Positions 1 through 7,330 of a stretch of DNA of 12,956 bases are shown piece after piece (within the stretch, counting starts at the first letter, position 1; every line of letters starts with the position of its first letter). The notes below the pieces were generated by a model that was not told the origin of the DNA, searched no databases, and worked only from the letters and a program-made list of their open reading frames with translations. The translations under genes were made by a program, and so were the position numbers. The DNA comes from Gammaproteobacteria bacterium (GTDB taxonomy: Bacteria > Pseudomonadota > Gammaproteobacteria > Enterobacterales > GCA-2746155): assembly GCA_024206355.1 (NCBI GenBank), contig JAAGZM010000357.1, positions 1 through 12,956 on the forward strand, in the 5' to 3' direction.

Positions 1-1147
1 AGATCCTATGGGCTCAAAAGGTGCCCGACTCACTACCCAGTTGACACTCGCTTCTCGGTACTTAGTACTTATGCCTCAAATATCGCATATCGGCGTCTCT
101 CAACGCATCGATTGCATCAAAGAAAAAGAGCGATTACGAGGACTTGTTGTCGATTTAATTGAAGACTCAAACCAAGGCTTTATTGTTCGAACAGCTGCAG
201 AAGGCGTTAACGATAAGAAAATACAATCCGACATCCTCTTTTTACAAAAACTATGGAGTACTATTGAAAAAAGAGTACCTGAAATTAAAGACGGCAATAT
301 CGTTCATGAAGACTTATCATTAATATTAAGAACTCTTCGTGATTTGGATCTCGCTAAATTCGATAAGATCCGCATTGATTCTCGAGAAGGTTTTCAAAAA
401 ATTAACCTTTTTACTGAAGAATTTATCCCTGAACTAACAGAAAGAATAGAGCTGTATACAGGCGAAAGACCTATCTTTGAACTTTATAACGTTGAAGAAG
501 AAATCCAAAAAGCACTAGAGCGAACTGTCCAACTTAAATCAGGTGGTTATCTTGTCATCGATCAAACAGAAGCCATGACAACGGTTGATGTTAATACCGG
601 CGCATTTGTTGGTCATCGTAATTTGGAAGAAACTATTTTCAAAACTAATCTAGAAGCAGCCGGCGCCCTAGCGAGGCAATTAAGATTACGTAATCTTGGC
701 GGGATCATCATTATTGACTTCATTGACATGTTAGAAGAAGAACATAAACGCCAAGTTCTAAGAAATCTAGAAAAGCACCTTTCTAAAGATAATGCCCGTA
801 ATCAGATATCAGAAGTATCATCACTAGGTCTTGTGGAAATGACACGTCAGAGAACGCGTGAAAGCCTTGAGCATTTATTATGTGAAGCTTGCCCTGTCTG
901 TAATAAGCGAGGTTCAATCAAGACTGTTGAAACAGTTTGTCTAGAAATTCTTCGTGAAATATTGCGAACTGATCGCGCTTATGACGTGCAAAAATTTTTA
1001 GTCATGGCAGCACCTCAGATTGTAGATGTGCTACATGATGAGGCCTCTTATATGGTTGCTGAGCTTGAAGAGTTTATTGGTAAGCCCGTTCATTTCAAAA
1101 CTGATCCGTTATACACACAGGAACAGTTTGATGTAGTTTTGGTATGA
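1..1147 (+). CDS. rng: Ribonuclease G, 3' part (5' end outside the window)
   Basis: Endoribonuclease of the RNase E/G family. It matures the 5' end of 16S rRNA and takes part in mRNA decay in the cytoplasm. The reading frame is open to the left edge (first full codon at base 2) and begins within the S1-domain/RNase H-like region. Compared with E. coli RNase G (489 aa, from memory), about 109 N-terminal residues are missing, because the window cuts the gene. Visible motifs: the Mg-binding aspartates in TTVDVNTGAF (Asp codon 587-589) and IIIIDFIDM (Asp codon 716-718), the sequence GVSQRI near the start, and the zinc-link cysteines CxxCPxC (codons 881, 890, 899) that hold the dimer together. The C-terminus ends in QEQFDVVLV, close to E. 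coli QEQFDVVMM, so the protein lacks the long RNase E scaffold tail. It is RNase G rather than RNase E. yhdP follows after 13 bases, implying one transcript. Confidence 0.96.
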   Translation, partial: DPMGSKGARLTTQLTLASRYLVLMPQISHIGVSQRIDCIKEKERLRGLVVDLIEDSNQGFIVRTAAEGVNDKKIQSDILFLQKLWSTIEKRVPEIKDGNIVHEDLSLILRTLRDLDLAKFDKIRIDSREGFQKINLFTEEFIPELTERIELYTGERPIFELYNVEEEIQKALERTVQLKSGGYLVIDQTEAMTTVDVNTGAFVGHRNLEETIFKTNLEAAGALARQLRLRNLGGIIIIDFIDMLEEEHKRQVLRNLEKHLSKDNARNQISEVSSLGLVEMTRQRTRESLEHLLCEACPVCNKRGSIKTVETVCLEILREILRTDRAYDVQKFLVMAAPQIVDVLHDEASYMVAELEEFIGKPVHFKTDPLYTQEQFDVVLV

Positions 1148-1160
1148 TTTTTATATTTTT

Positions 1161-4100
1161 ATGCTAAAACGAATTTGCCTAATAGCACTCAATAAATTAT
1201 TGCAATTTATAGCTGTTATACTAATCACTTTTGCAGTGCTGGTTACACTTGCAAAATACATTACGCCGACTATTAACGATTATCGTAGCTCAATAGAAAA
1301 GATTATTATAGAACAATCTGGGTTTGAAATATCAATTGGTAAAATTGAGGGAAACTGGGAATCTGTAGGCCCTGTTTTTGAATTATATGATATCCAGATA
1401 GGCCCCCATTCAACCAAAGCTTCTGAAAGAAACACTTTCATAAAATCCATTAAAATCAGCATTGCCACCTTCCCTTCAATCTTCTACCGGACACTAGTCA
1501 CTGACAAATTGGTTATCGACGGCTTTTCAATTATTATTGATCAGGAACAATCTGGTAAATTTAGTTTCTCTAATATCTCGAAAACAAAAAATACAGGTAT
1601 TAATCAAAATTTTGCAGCATCAATTCAAGACTGGTTGCAACATCAACATGAAATACAACTACTCAATACCCATATTGAAATAGGTCTCAGAAATGAGCTC
1701 AAATATCCAATTAAGCTTGATGAAATTCAATTTACTAAAGGCAACGATCTCTATCAACTGATTGGACATAGTAAGTTGCCAGGTAGAAACCAAATTGATT
1801 TCGTCTTCGAAGTTGATGACTTTTTAAATAATCCAGCTGCAAATGGACAACTTTATGTTGATACCCACAGAATAGATATGACGGAGTTGCCGCTCTATGC
1901 AATTTGGAAAGAAGCGGATATTGAGTCTGGTTTACTTGAGCTGAAGATCTGGGCTGATTGGAAAAATGGACGATTCGAATCGGCATTACTTGTTATGGAG
2001 GTTGATGATTTTTTGATGTCCTTATTAGATGAACCTCAAACACATCTAAATAAGATGGATACCTTTTTAGTTTGGCAACGCACAGAAAAAGGTTGGCTCT
2101 TTGAGTCACATCAAACAGAAATTATCAGTCAAGATAGAGTTTGGCCAGATCCATCATTGTTTGTTCAGATGGACCAAGATAGTAAGCAAAGGCAATATAA
2201 TATCTCAATTTCTCATCTGGATCTTGGAATTTTGACCGATCTGGTTTTGACAAATTCCAATCTTGAATCAAACCTTAGGCAACAACTGTTGACAATGAAT
2301 CCTAACGGTTTTTTAAATGATAATCTGATCAAAGCCACCGTTGATGATAAGAAACTAACAAGCCTTCGAGCCAATGCTCTGTTCTCTGAAATTACTTGGA
2401 AGCCATGGGGAAAAATCCCTGGAGTTACTAATTTCGCAGGGCAATTTGAAATTCATGAAAATTATGGCGAACTTATTGTAGATAGCAGAAATTCTGTTAT
2501 TGATTATCCAGGATTGTTTCGTTGGCCTTTTGAAGTCAATAGTATTAATAGTCGTTTTTCATGGAAAATAACGGACGAACTTGTAGCTTTACAGTTGAGT
2601 AATTTTGATCTTGATATTACGGATGTAAAACTAAAGGCTGATGGTCTATTTAACATTTATCGCAATTCTAAACCGGTCGAAATGAATCTCTATGCTGAAT
2701 TAGAGGATGGTAATGTCAGCAAAACAAGGTTCTTTTTACCTAATGCAGTAATGAAAGAAAATTTAGTTAACTATCTTGATCAAAGTATTAAGTCTGGAAA
2801 ATTGGAAGGAGCACAAATTGCGTTGAGAGGGCCTGCAACATCGTTTCCTTTTGCTAATCCAGAAGGTATATTTTCAATTAATGCCCAAGTGACTGACACA
2901 CAATACAAATTTACTGAGGGCTGGCCAATTCTTGAAAATATTAGTGCTGATCTCTGGTTTGTTGAGAAAGGAATGGATATCAGGATATCTGAAGGTACCA
3001 GTAATGGTCAGATAATTTCATCAGCTTCAGCTGTTATCAAAAATTTGAAAGCTAAACCGGCTTTACTACAGATACGAACAAAAAGCTCCGGCGATGCCAA
3101 AGACGGTATAAGTTATATCAATAATAGCCCTTTGAAAAATTCTATCGGTCCAATATTCGAGTATATTCCCACTCAGGGTCCCTTTGGACTTGAGCTTGAT
3201 TTAGAGATCCCTCTTGTAGACAAAGTTGATGTTACTGTTAATGGTCAAGTTGACCTATTAGGTAATTCAATCACCGTTGTTCCTGTTGATATGGCAATCG
3301 ACAATATTAAAGGGAATATCAAAATTTCTGATTCCTTAATATCAGCTGATAAACTCTCTGCAGATGTAATGGGAGACAAAAGTTTTTACCAAATTGAACA
3401 ATTAATGGACTCGAAAATTGGTTTAGTTACTAATGTCCTTGGCAAAGGTAACTTTACTACCGTAGGTGTCAGAAAAGTATTTCCTGATTGGATCCCTAAG
3501 ATGTTAGAAGGCAAATCAGAATTTGATCTTAAACTATCTTTTCCAAGCGTTCCATCGACACTTTTAGAAAAAGACATGAGTAATGAGCAAATTGCACACA
3601 CACAACTCATTATGGATCTCGAATTCAATACAGCACTAAAGGGTATTAGAAGTAACTTTCCAGAACCCTTTAATAAAAAGGCTGAACAACTAGAAAAGTT
3701 TACCCTTAATTATAAACTTCTAAAAAACCAGCAACAATTATTTGTGGCCACTCTATCGGATCGTGCAGATATAAAGCTTCATATTGCTGATCAACAATCC
3801 CCTACAGGACAAATAGTTCTTGGCGGTGATAAGGCTGTTTTATCAAGAAATGAAAAAATAGAGATCACAGGAAAACTTAGTCAATTTGATTTGGAATCCT
3901 GGTTAACACTATTTCAGCAGCAGCCTGTGATATCTCTGAACAATTTTGAATTCACTGACTACAATAATTTTATTATAAAAAACCTTCAAGTTGAGGACTT
4001 CCGATATCATTTCTTAGATTTTGAAAATATAGATGTTTCTGCAGCAGAAAAAAATAATACGTTGCAGTTTAAAGTCGACAGTAAGAATATTTTAGGAAAT

Positions 4101-5141
4101 ATTATTATCCCTAATACCGACCTCAACATGCCTATTGATTTTGATTTAACTCATATATCTATTGCTGACCAATTTCCTGTATCAGAAATAGTTGAAAATA
4201 AAGAAATCAGAGTATCAAACTACCACCCCTTACCTGCAATGAAAATACACTGTGAAAGTTGTGTTTATAACAATAAATCTCTCGGTAAAACAACAATCAA
4301 TCTTACACCATTAATAAATGGAAATGCATTTACAGTCAAAATGGGTAAGTCTGATATTCTGAGCATAGATATTGATGGACAATGGCAAAAGGACAATGTA
4401 AGCAGCCATGTATTAACTCGCCTATCTGGAAAACTTAAAACTGGAAAACTAGGTGCACTTCTGAATACTTTCAACCTCAAAACGGGTATCCATAAAACCA
4501 AGTTGAGCACTGAGGGAGATATCTCATGGGAAGGTGATCTGGGCCAGTTTAATTTTGATACATTAAATGGAAGCTTATCATTTAAAGGCGGCAAAGGAAG
4601 TCAGGAAGACATTAGTGATAAAGGAGCAAGAATTTTTTCATTATTCAGTGTGGGCTCTTTAGCTCGTCGTTTAACTTTAGATTTTTCAGATTTGTTTGGC
4701 GATGGTTTCTATTACGATAGCCTTAGCGGCAGTTTTGCTATTACAAATGGCTCATTCGCTACCACGAATTTTGAAATTGATGGAACATCGGCTGATCTTG
4801 AGATTAAAGGTAGTTCAGATTTTACAAATAATCGAATAGAAGAGTGCGTTAGAGTCACACCTGAGCTCAGTTCAAGTTTGCCTATCTTGGCAGGCTGGGC
4901 AATCGAGCCAGTGACTGGCATTGTTGTTTATTTAATGAGTAAAATATTTCAGCCAGCAATTAAGGTTGTAACCAGTATTCTATATACAATTGAAGGTCCA
5001 ATTGATGCACCAATAGTCAAAGAATTTGGTAAAACTTCAGGCACAGCAGTTGTTGATAATTCAGGTGAAAAAGAAATAATGACTATCACTCCAGATGCAG
5101 AGCGTCCTACATTTACATGTAAATATGCTTTTGAGAAATAA
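1161..5141 (+). CDS. yhdP: YhdP family AsmA-like envelope protein (DUF3971/AsmA_2 domains)
   Basis: Protein of 1326 aa, slightly longer than E. coli YhdP (about 1266 aa). In E. coli, YhdP with TamB and YdbH is needed to move phospholipid from the inner to the outer membrane; I infer the same role here. One hydrophobic segment (about residues 8-32) anchors the N-terminus in the inner membrane. The rest is a periplasmic, beta-rich bridge-like domain with no enzymatic motif. Family identity rests on the start of the domain (GKIEGNWESVGPVFELYDIQ), on CESC at residues 1031-1034, and on the C-terminal block FSVGSLARRLTLDFSDLFGD followed by GFYYDSLSG. ATG 1161 is the only sensible start, but it has no Shine-Dalgarno sequence (the upstream bases are almost all T and A). 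Translation probably depends on coupling to rng, whose stop lies 13 bases upstream. tldD follows in the same direction. Confidence 0.93.
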   Translation: MLKRICLIALNKLLQFIAVILITFAVLVTLAKYITPTINDYRSSIEKIIIEQSGFEISIGKIEGNWESVGPVFELYDIQIGPHSTKASERNTFIKSIKISIATFPSIFYRTLVTDKLVIDGFSIIIDQEQSGKFSFSNISKTKNTGINQNFAASIQDWLQHQHEIQLLNTHIEIGLRNELKYPIKLDEIQFTKGNDLYQLIGHSKLPGRNQIDFVFEVDDFLNNPAANGQLYVDTHRIDMTELPLYAIWKEADIESGLLELKIWADWKNGRFESALLVMEVDDFLMSLLDEPQTHLNKMDTFLVWQRTEKGWLFESHQTEIISQDRVWPDPSLFVQMDQDSKQRQYNISISHLDLGILTDLVLTNSNLESNLRQQLLTMNPNGFLNDNLIKATVDDKKLTSLRANALFSEITWKPWGKIPGVTNFAGQFEIHENYGELIVDSRNSVIDYPGLFRWPFEVNSINSRFSWKITDELVALQLSNFDLDITDVKLKADGLFNIYRNSKPVEMNLYAELEDGNVSKTRFFLPNAVMKENLVNYLDQSIKSGKLEGAQIALRGPATSFPFANPEGIFSINAQVTDTQYKFTEGWPILENISADLWFVEKGMDIRISEGTSNGQIISSASAVIKNLKAKPALLQIRTKSSGDAKDGISYINNSPLKNSIGPIFEYIPTQGPFGLELDLEIPLVDKVDVTVNGQVDLLGNSITVVPVDMAIDNIKGNIKISDSLISADKLSADVMGDKSFYQIEQLMDSKIGLVTNVLGKGNFTTVGVRKVFPDWIPKMLEGKSEFDLKLSFPSVPSTLLEKDMSNEQIAHTQLIMDLEFNTALKGIRSNFPEPFNKKAEQLEKFTLNYKLLKNQQQLFVATLSDRADIKLHIADQQSPTGQIVLGGDKAVLSRNEKIEITGKLSQFDLESWLTLFQQQPVISLNNFEFTDYNNFIIKNLQVEDFRYHFLDFENIDVSAAEKNNTLQFKVDSKNILGNIIIPNTDLNMPIDFDLTHISIADQFPVSEIVENKEIRVSNYHPLPAMKIHCESCVYNNKSLGKTTINLTPLINGNAFTVKMGKSDILSIDIDGQWQKDNVSSHVLTRLSGKLKTGKLGALLNTFNLKTGIHKTKLSTEGDISWEGDLGQFNFDTLNGSLSFKGGKGSQEDISDKGARIFSLFSVGSLARRLTLDFSDLFGDGFYYDSLSGSFAITNGSFATTNFEIDGTSADLEIKGSSDFTNNRIEECVRVTPELSSSLPILAGWAIEPVTGIVVYLMSKIFQPAIKVVTSILYTIEGPIDAPIVKEFGKTSGTAVVDNSGEKEIMTITPDAERPTFTCKYAFEK
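5111..5124. repeat. 14-bp perfect palindrome at the 3' end of yhdP
   Basis: ATTTACATGTAAAT is identical to its reverse complement. It lies in the last codons of yhdP, about 87 bases upstream of the tldD start, where an operator for tldD could sit. About one such palindrome is expected by chance in an AT-rich window of this size, so a function is only a possibility. Confidence 0.3.
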
Positions 5142-5210
5142 ACCTGTAAAATGCCCTCTACCTCTACTACCTGATCAATTCAAACACTAATTGAGAATGA
5201 ACAAAAAATT
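5142..5210 (+). other. 69-bp yhdP-tldD spacer, no clear promoter
   Basis: The spacer holds a short pyrimidine-rich CTCTACCTCTACTACCT stretch (from about 5156) and a weak purine patch, TTGAGAATGA (5191-5200). The GAG of that patch lies 15 bases before the tldD ATG, far for a ribosome binding site. I see no convincing -35/-10 pair, hairpin terminator or small gene. tldD is most simply read as the last gene of the rng-yhdP-tldD unit. Confidence 0.4.
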
Positions 5211-6680
5211 ATGACATCAAGAATGCTACAAACTGTCGAAAAACACTTTCTTTCACCTGGTGCAATAACTCGCAACGATTTATCAACCGTGATGGAAAGT
5301 ATCCTTGGGAAAGCTGTTGATGCTGCTGATTTGTTTTTTCAAAGTCATCGTCATGAATCTTGGAGTATGGAAGATGGTATTGTAAAAGAAGGTAGTTATA
5401 TCTCAGACTCTGGTGTTGGAATAAGAGCAATGACTGGTGAAAAAACTGGTTTTGCCTATTCCGAAGATCTGTTATTGCCCGCACTTCAACAATCAGCACT
5501 TGCCGCAAGAAGCATAGCAAAGGCAGGTCAAAGTGGTATTTTAAAGCCCCCGTCAGATCAATTGATTAAACCTCTTTATGAAGACATTGATCCACTTTCA
5601 AGTATTCCCGACAAAGCAAAAATTTCTCTTTTAGAACATATTGATCGATATACTAGAAAGCGAGATCCCAGAATTATCCAAGTCACTGCAAGCTTATCAG
5701 GTAGCTACGAACAGATGATGGTGATGGCCAGTGATGGAACATTAACGGCTGATATCAGACCATTAGTAAGATGCAGTATCAGTGTAATTGCCGAACAAGG
5801 CAAAAGAAGAGAACGAGGTTCAGCTGGTGCAGGAGGTCGAGAAGGATACCAACGGTTTATTCAAATAGCTGAGGAACAATACCAGGCCTCTGAAGAGTCT
5901 TTGACACTTGCCAATGAAGCGGTTGATCAGGCATTGATCAACCTTGAGGCGATTGATGCACCTGCTGGAAATATGCCAGTAGTGTTAGGACCAGGCTGGC
6001 CAGGGGTTTTACTCCATGAAGCCATTGGTCATGGACTTGAAGGAGACTTCAATCGCAAAGGATCTTCTGCATTTAGCAATCGAATAGGAGAGCAAGTCGC
6101 ATCCAGTTTATGCACGATTGTTGATAATGGTACTTTAGAAAATCTTCGAGGTTCTATAAGCATTGATGATGAGGGAACACCAAGTCAATGCACCACTCTG
6201 ATTGAAAAAGGCATCCTAAAGGGTTATATGCATGATAAACGCAATGCAAGACTTATGGGTGAAGCTTCAACAGGAAATGGTAGGCGAGAATCCTATGCAC
6301 ACTTACCTATGCCAAGAATGACAAACACTTATATGTTACCTGGCCAATCAGAGCATAAAGAAATTATCAACAGTGTCAAAAAAGGTATTTATGCAAACAA
6401 CTTTGGTGGTGGTCAAGTGGATATCACATCAGGAAAATTTGTCTTTTCTGCCAGTGAAGCATACCTCATTGAAAATGGTAAAATAACCACACCTATTAGA
6501 GGTGCAACACTCATTGGTAATGGCCCAGAAACCCTTAGCAAAGTAAGCATGGTTGGTAATAATCTAAAGCTTGATCGAGGAGTTGGTATTTGTGGTAAAG
6601 AAGGACAAAGCGTTCCTGTAGGCGTTGGTCAACCTAGCTTGAAAGTTGATGAGTTAACAGTTGGTGGTACGGCAACATAA
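5211..6680 (+). CDS. tldD: Metalloprotease TldD
   Basis: Catalytic subunit of the heterodimeric TldD/TldE (PmbA) zinc protease. In E. coli it trims the leader from microcin B17 and degrades unfolded peptides, including the CcdA antitoxin, in the cytoplasm. The 489 residues align end to end with E. coli TldD (481 aa). The zinc site is intact: HEAIGH at 269-274 supplies two His ligands and the catalytic Glu270, and Cys461 in GICGKEGQS matches the third ligand, E. coli Cys454. Other family blocks are APAGNMPVVLG (250-260), GNGRRESYAHLPMPRMTNTY (355-374) and GGQVDITSGKFVFS (400-413). ATG 5211 has only a weak ribosome binding site; Met5 (5223) is an alternative that removes four residues. Its partner pmbA is 0.65 kb downstream, beyond the inverted darP. 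The stop codon lies four bases from the darP stop. Confidence 0.97.
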   Translation: MTSRMLQTVEKHFLSPGAITRNDLSTVMESILGKAVDAADLFFQSHRHESWSMEDGIVKEGSYISDSGVGIRAMTGEKTGFAYSEDLLLPALQQSALAARSIAKAGQSGILKPPSDQLIKPLYEDIDPLSSIPDKAKISLLEHIDRYTRKRDPRIIQVTASLSGSYEQMMVMASDGTLTADIRPLVRCSISVIAEQGKRRERGSAGAGGREGYQRFIQIAEEQYQASEESLTLANEAVDQALINLEAIDAPAGNMPVVLGPGWPGVLLHEAIGHGLEGDFNRKGSSAFSNRIGEQVASSLCTIVDNGTLENLRGSISIDDEGTPSQCTTLIEKGILKGYMHDKRNARLMGEASTGNGRRESYAHLPMPRMTNTYMLPGQSEHKEIINSVKKGIYANNFGGGQVDITSGKFVFSASEAYLIENGKITTPIRGATLIGNGPETLSKVSMVGNNLKLDRGVGICGKEGQSVPVGVGQPSLKVDELTVGGTAT

Positions 6681-6684
6681 CAAT

Positions 6685-7212
6685 TTATTTTGAATCGATC
6701 AGCTCAGAGACTAATTTAAAGATTAAGCGAGCAGAATGTTTCTTTTTATCTTCATTTTTTCCATTTTTATGATTCCTGACTAACTGCCTTAAATATTGCA
6801 AATCAGTCGCTGGATATTGCTCAAAAAATTCAGATAATTTGTCATTATCACCTTTAATAAGTAGATCACGCCACTGCTCTTTCAAGTGAAATAAGTCACT
6901 GTCTTGTTGACTGCCATTTTCTATATCATTAATTGCAGATTCAATAGGTTCAGCATCTACATGACGCATCAACTTGCCAATATACTGTATTTGACGTTTT
7001 AGACCACCATGTTTAGTTATCTTTCTGGCAAGCATTATTGCATCAAATAATTTTTCATCCAGCGGAATATTTTTCAGCTGGCTATCCGGCAAAGCTACCA
7101 GTTTCTGTCCTAATTGGTGCAGAGCATGCATTTGTTTCTTAACGGACGTTTTACTCTCGAAATAGTCTTCAAGCTCACCAGCTGATACAAGTTTATCTTG
7201 CTTATTTACCAC
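6685..7212 (-). CDS. darP: Ribosome biogenesis factor DarP (YjgA family)
   Basis: Small charged protein of 175 aa (E. coli DarP/YjgA is 183 aa). It binds immature 50S subunits near the peptidyl-transferase centre and promotes late 50S maturation. Family signatures are RQIQYIGKLMR (73-83), RQLVRNHK (142-149) and the closing KHSARLIFKLV (158-168). The fold is predicted to be all helical, and there is no signal peptide. The acidic N-terminal tail of the E. coli protein appears shortened here by about ten residues. The start is GTG (7210-7212), backed by a strong AAGGAA eight bases upstream; the preceding codons offer no ATG in frame. The gene is divergent from pmbA and convergent with tldD. The darP-pmbA divergent pair is also found in E. 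coli. Confidence 0.93.
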   Translation of the reverse strand: MVNKQDKLVSAGELEDYFESKTSVKKQMHALHQLGQKLVALPDSQLKNIPLDEKLFDAIMLARKITKHGGLKRQIQYIGKLMRHVDAEPIESAINDIENGSQQDSDLFHLKEQWRDLLIKGDNDKLSEFFEQYPATDLQYLRQLVRNHKNGKNEDKKKHSARLIFKLVSELIDSK

Positions 7213-7219
7213 AATTAGT

Positions 7220-7225
7220 TTCCTT
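7220..7225 (-). promoter_or_regulatory. darP ribosome binding site
   Basis: The complement reads AAGGAA, seven to eight bases before the GTG at 7212. It is the strongest Shine-Dalgarno match among the - strand genes here, and it decides for the GTG start. Confidence 0.7.
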
Positions 7226-7249
7226 AAATTAGAATGCTAGATTAACATC

Positions 7250-7262
7250 AGTTGAATCAACT
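7250..7262. repeat. 13-bp perfect palindrome in the divergent promoter region
   Basis: AGTTGAATCAACT consists of two perfect 6-bp arms around a central A. It lies in the middle of the darP/pmbA region, 38 bases from the darP start and 68 from the pmbA start. This is the position and symmetry expected of a dimeric repressor or activator site acting on one or both genes. No particular regulator is recognised. Confidence 0.35.
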
Positions 7263-7330
7263 AACTAGCTGAAACATCCATCTTGAAGTAGAATGTTTAT
7301 CTAATTGTTTACGCTGAGGGAATAACTAAC

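Larger units (their letters stand above)
7213..7330. promoter_or_regulatory. Divergent darP/pmbA promoter region
   Basis: Both genes point outward from these 118 bases, so promoters for each must lie here or overlap the genes. Toward pmbA, TAGAAT (7289-7294) matches the -10 consensus at five of six positions, but no good -35 lies 16-18 bases upstream. Toward darP, TCTAAT (complement of 7228-7233) is also five of six but lies too close to the darP ribosome binding site to be convincing. The region carries the palindrome listed separately. No small open frame or hairpin terminator is evident. The exact promoters remain unassigned. Confidence 0.45.

Noticed and set aside
8..1147. A shortened RNase G gene starting at ATG 8
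   Set aside because: The frame stays open to the window edge and the sequence before and after this Met aligns to the interior of RNase G (DPMGSKGARLTT), so the missing N-terminus is a window cut and not a real truncation.
1280..5520. Minus-strand open frames inside yhdP and at the start of tldD (for example 1735-1986, 4265-4594, 5209-5520)
   Set aside because: They lie antisense to strongly recognisable genes, have no ribosome binding site or family resemblance, and show low-complexity translated composition typical of shadow frames.
6660..6700. A terminator at the tldD/darP convergent junction
   Set aside because: Only a 4-bp GTTG/CAAC stem is visible near the tldD end, and no T run directly follows it; this is too weak to call.
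5142..7330. A RiPP precursor peptide gene next to tldD or pmbA
   Set aside because: The only non-coding stretches (69, 4 and 118 bases) contain no start, ribosome binding site and leader/core-like frame.
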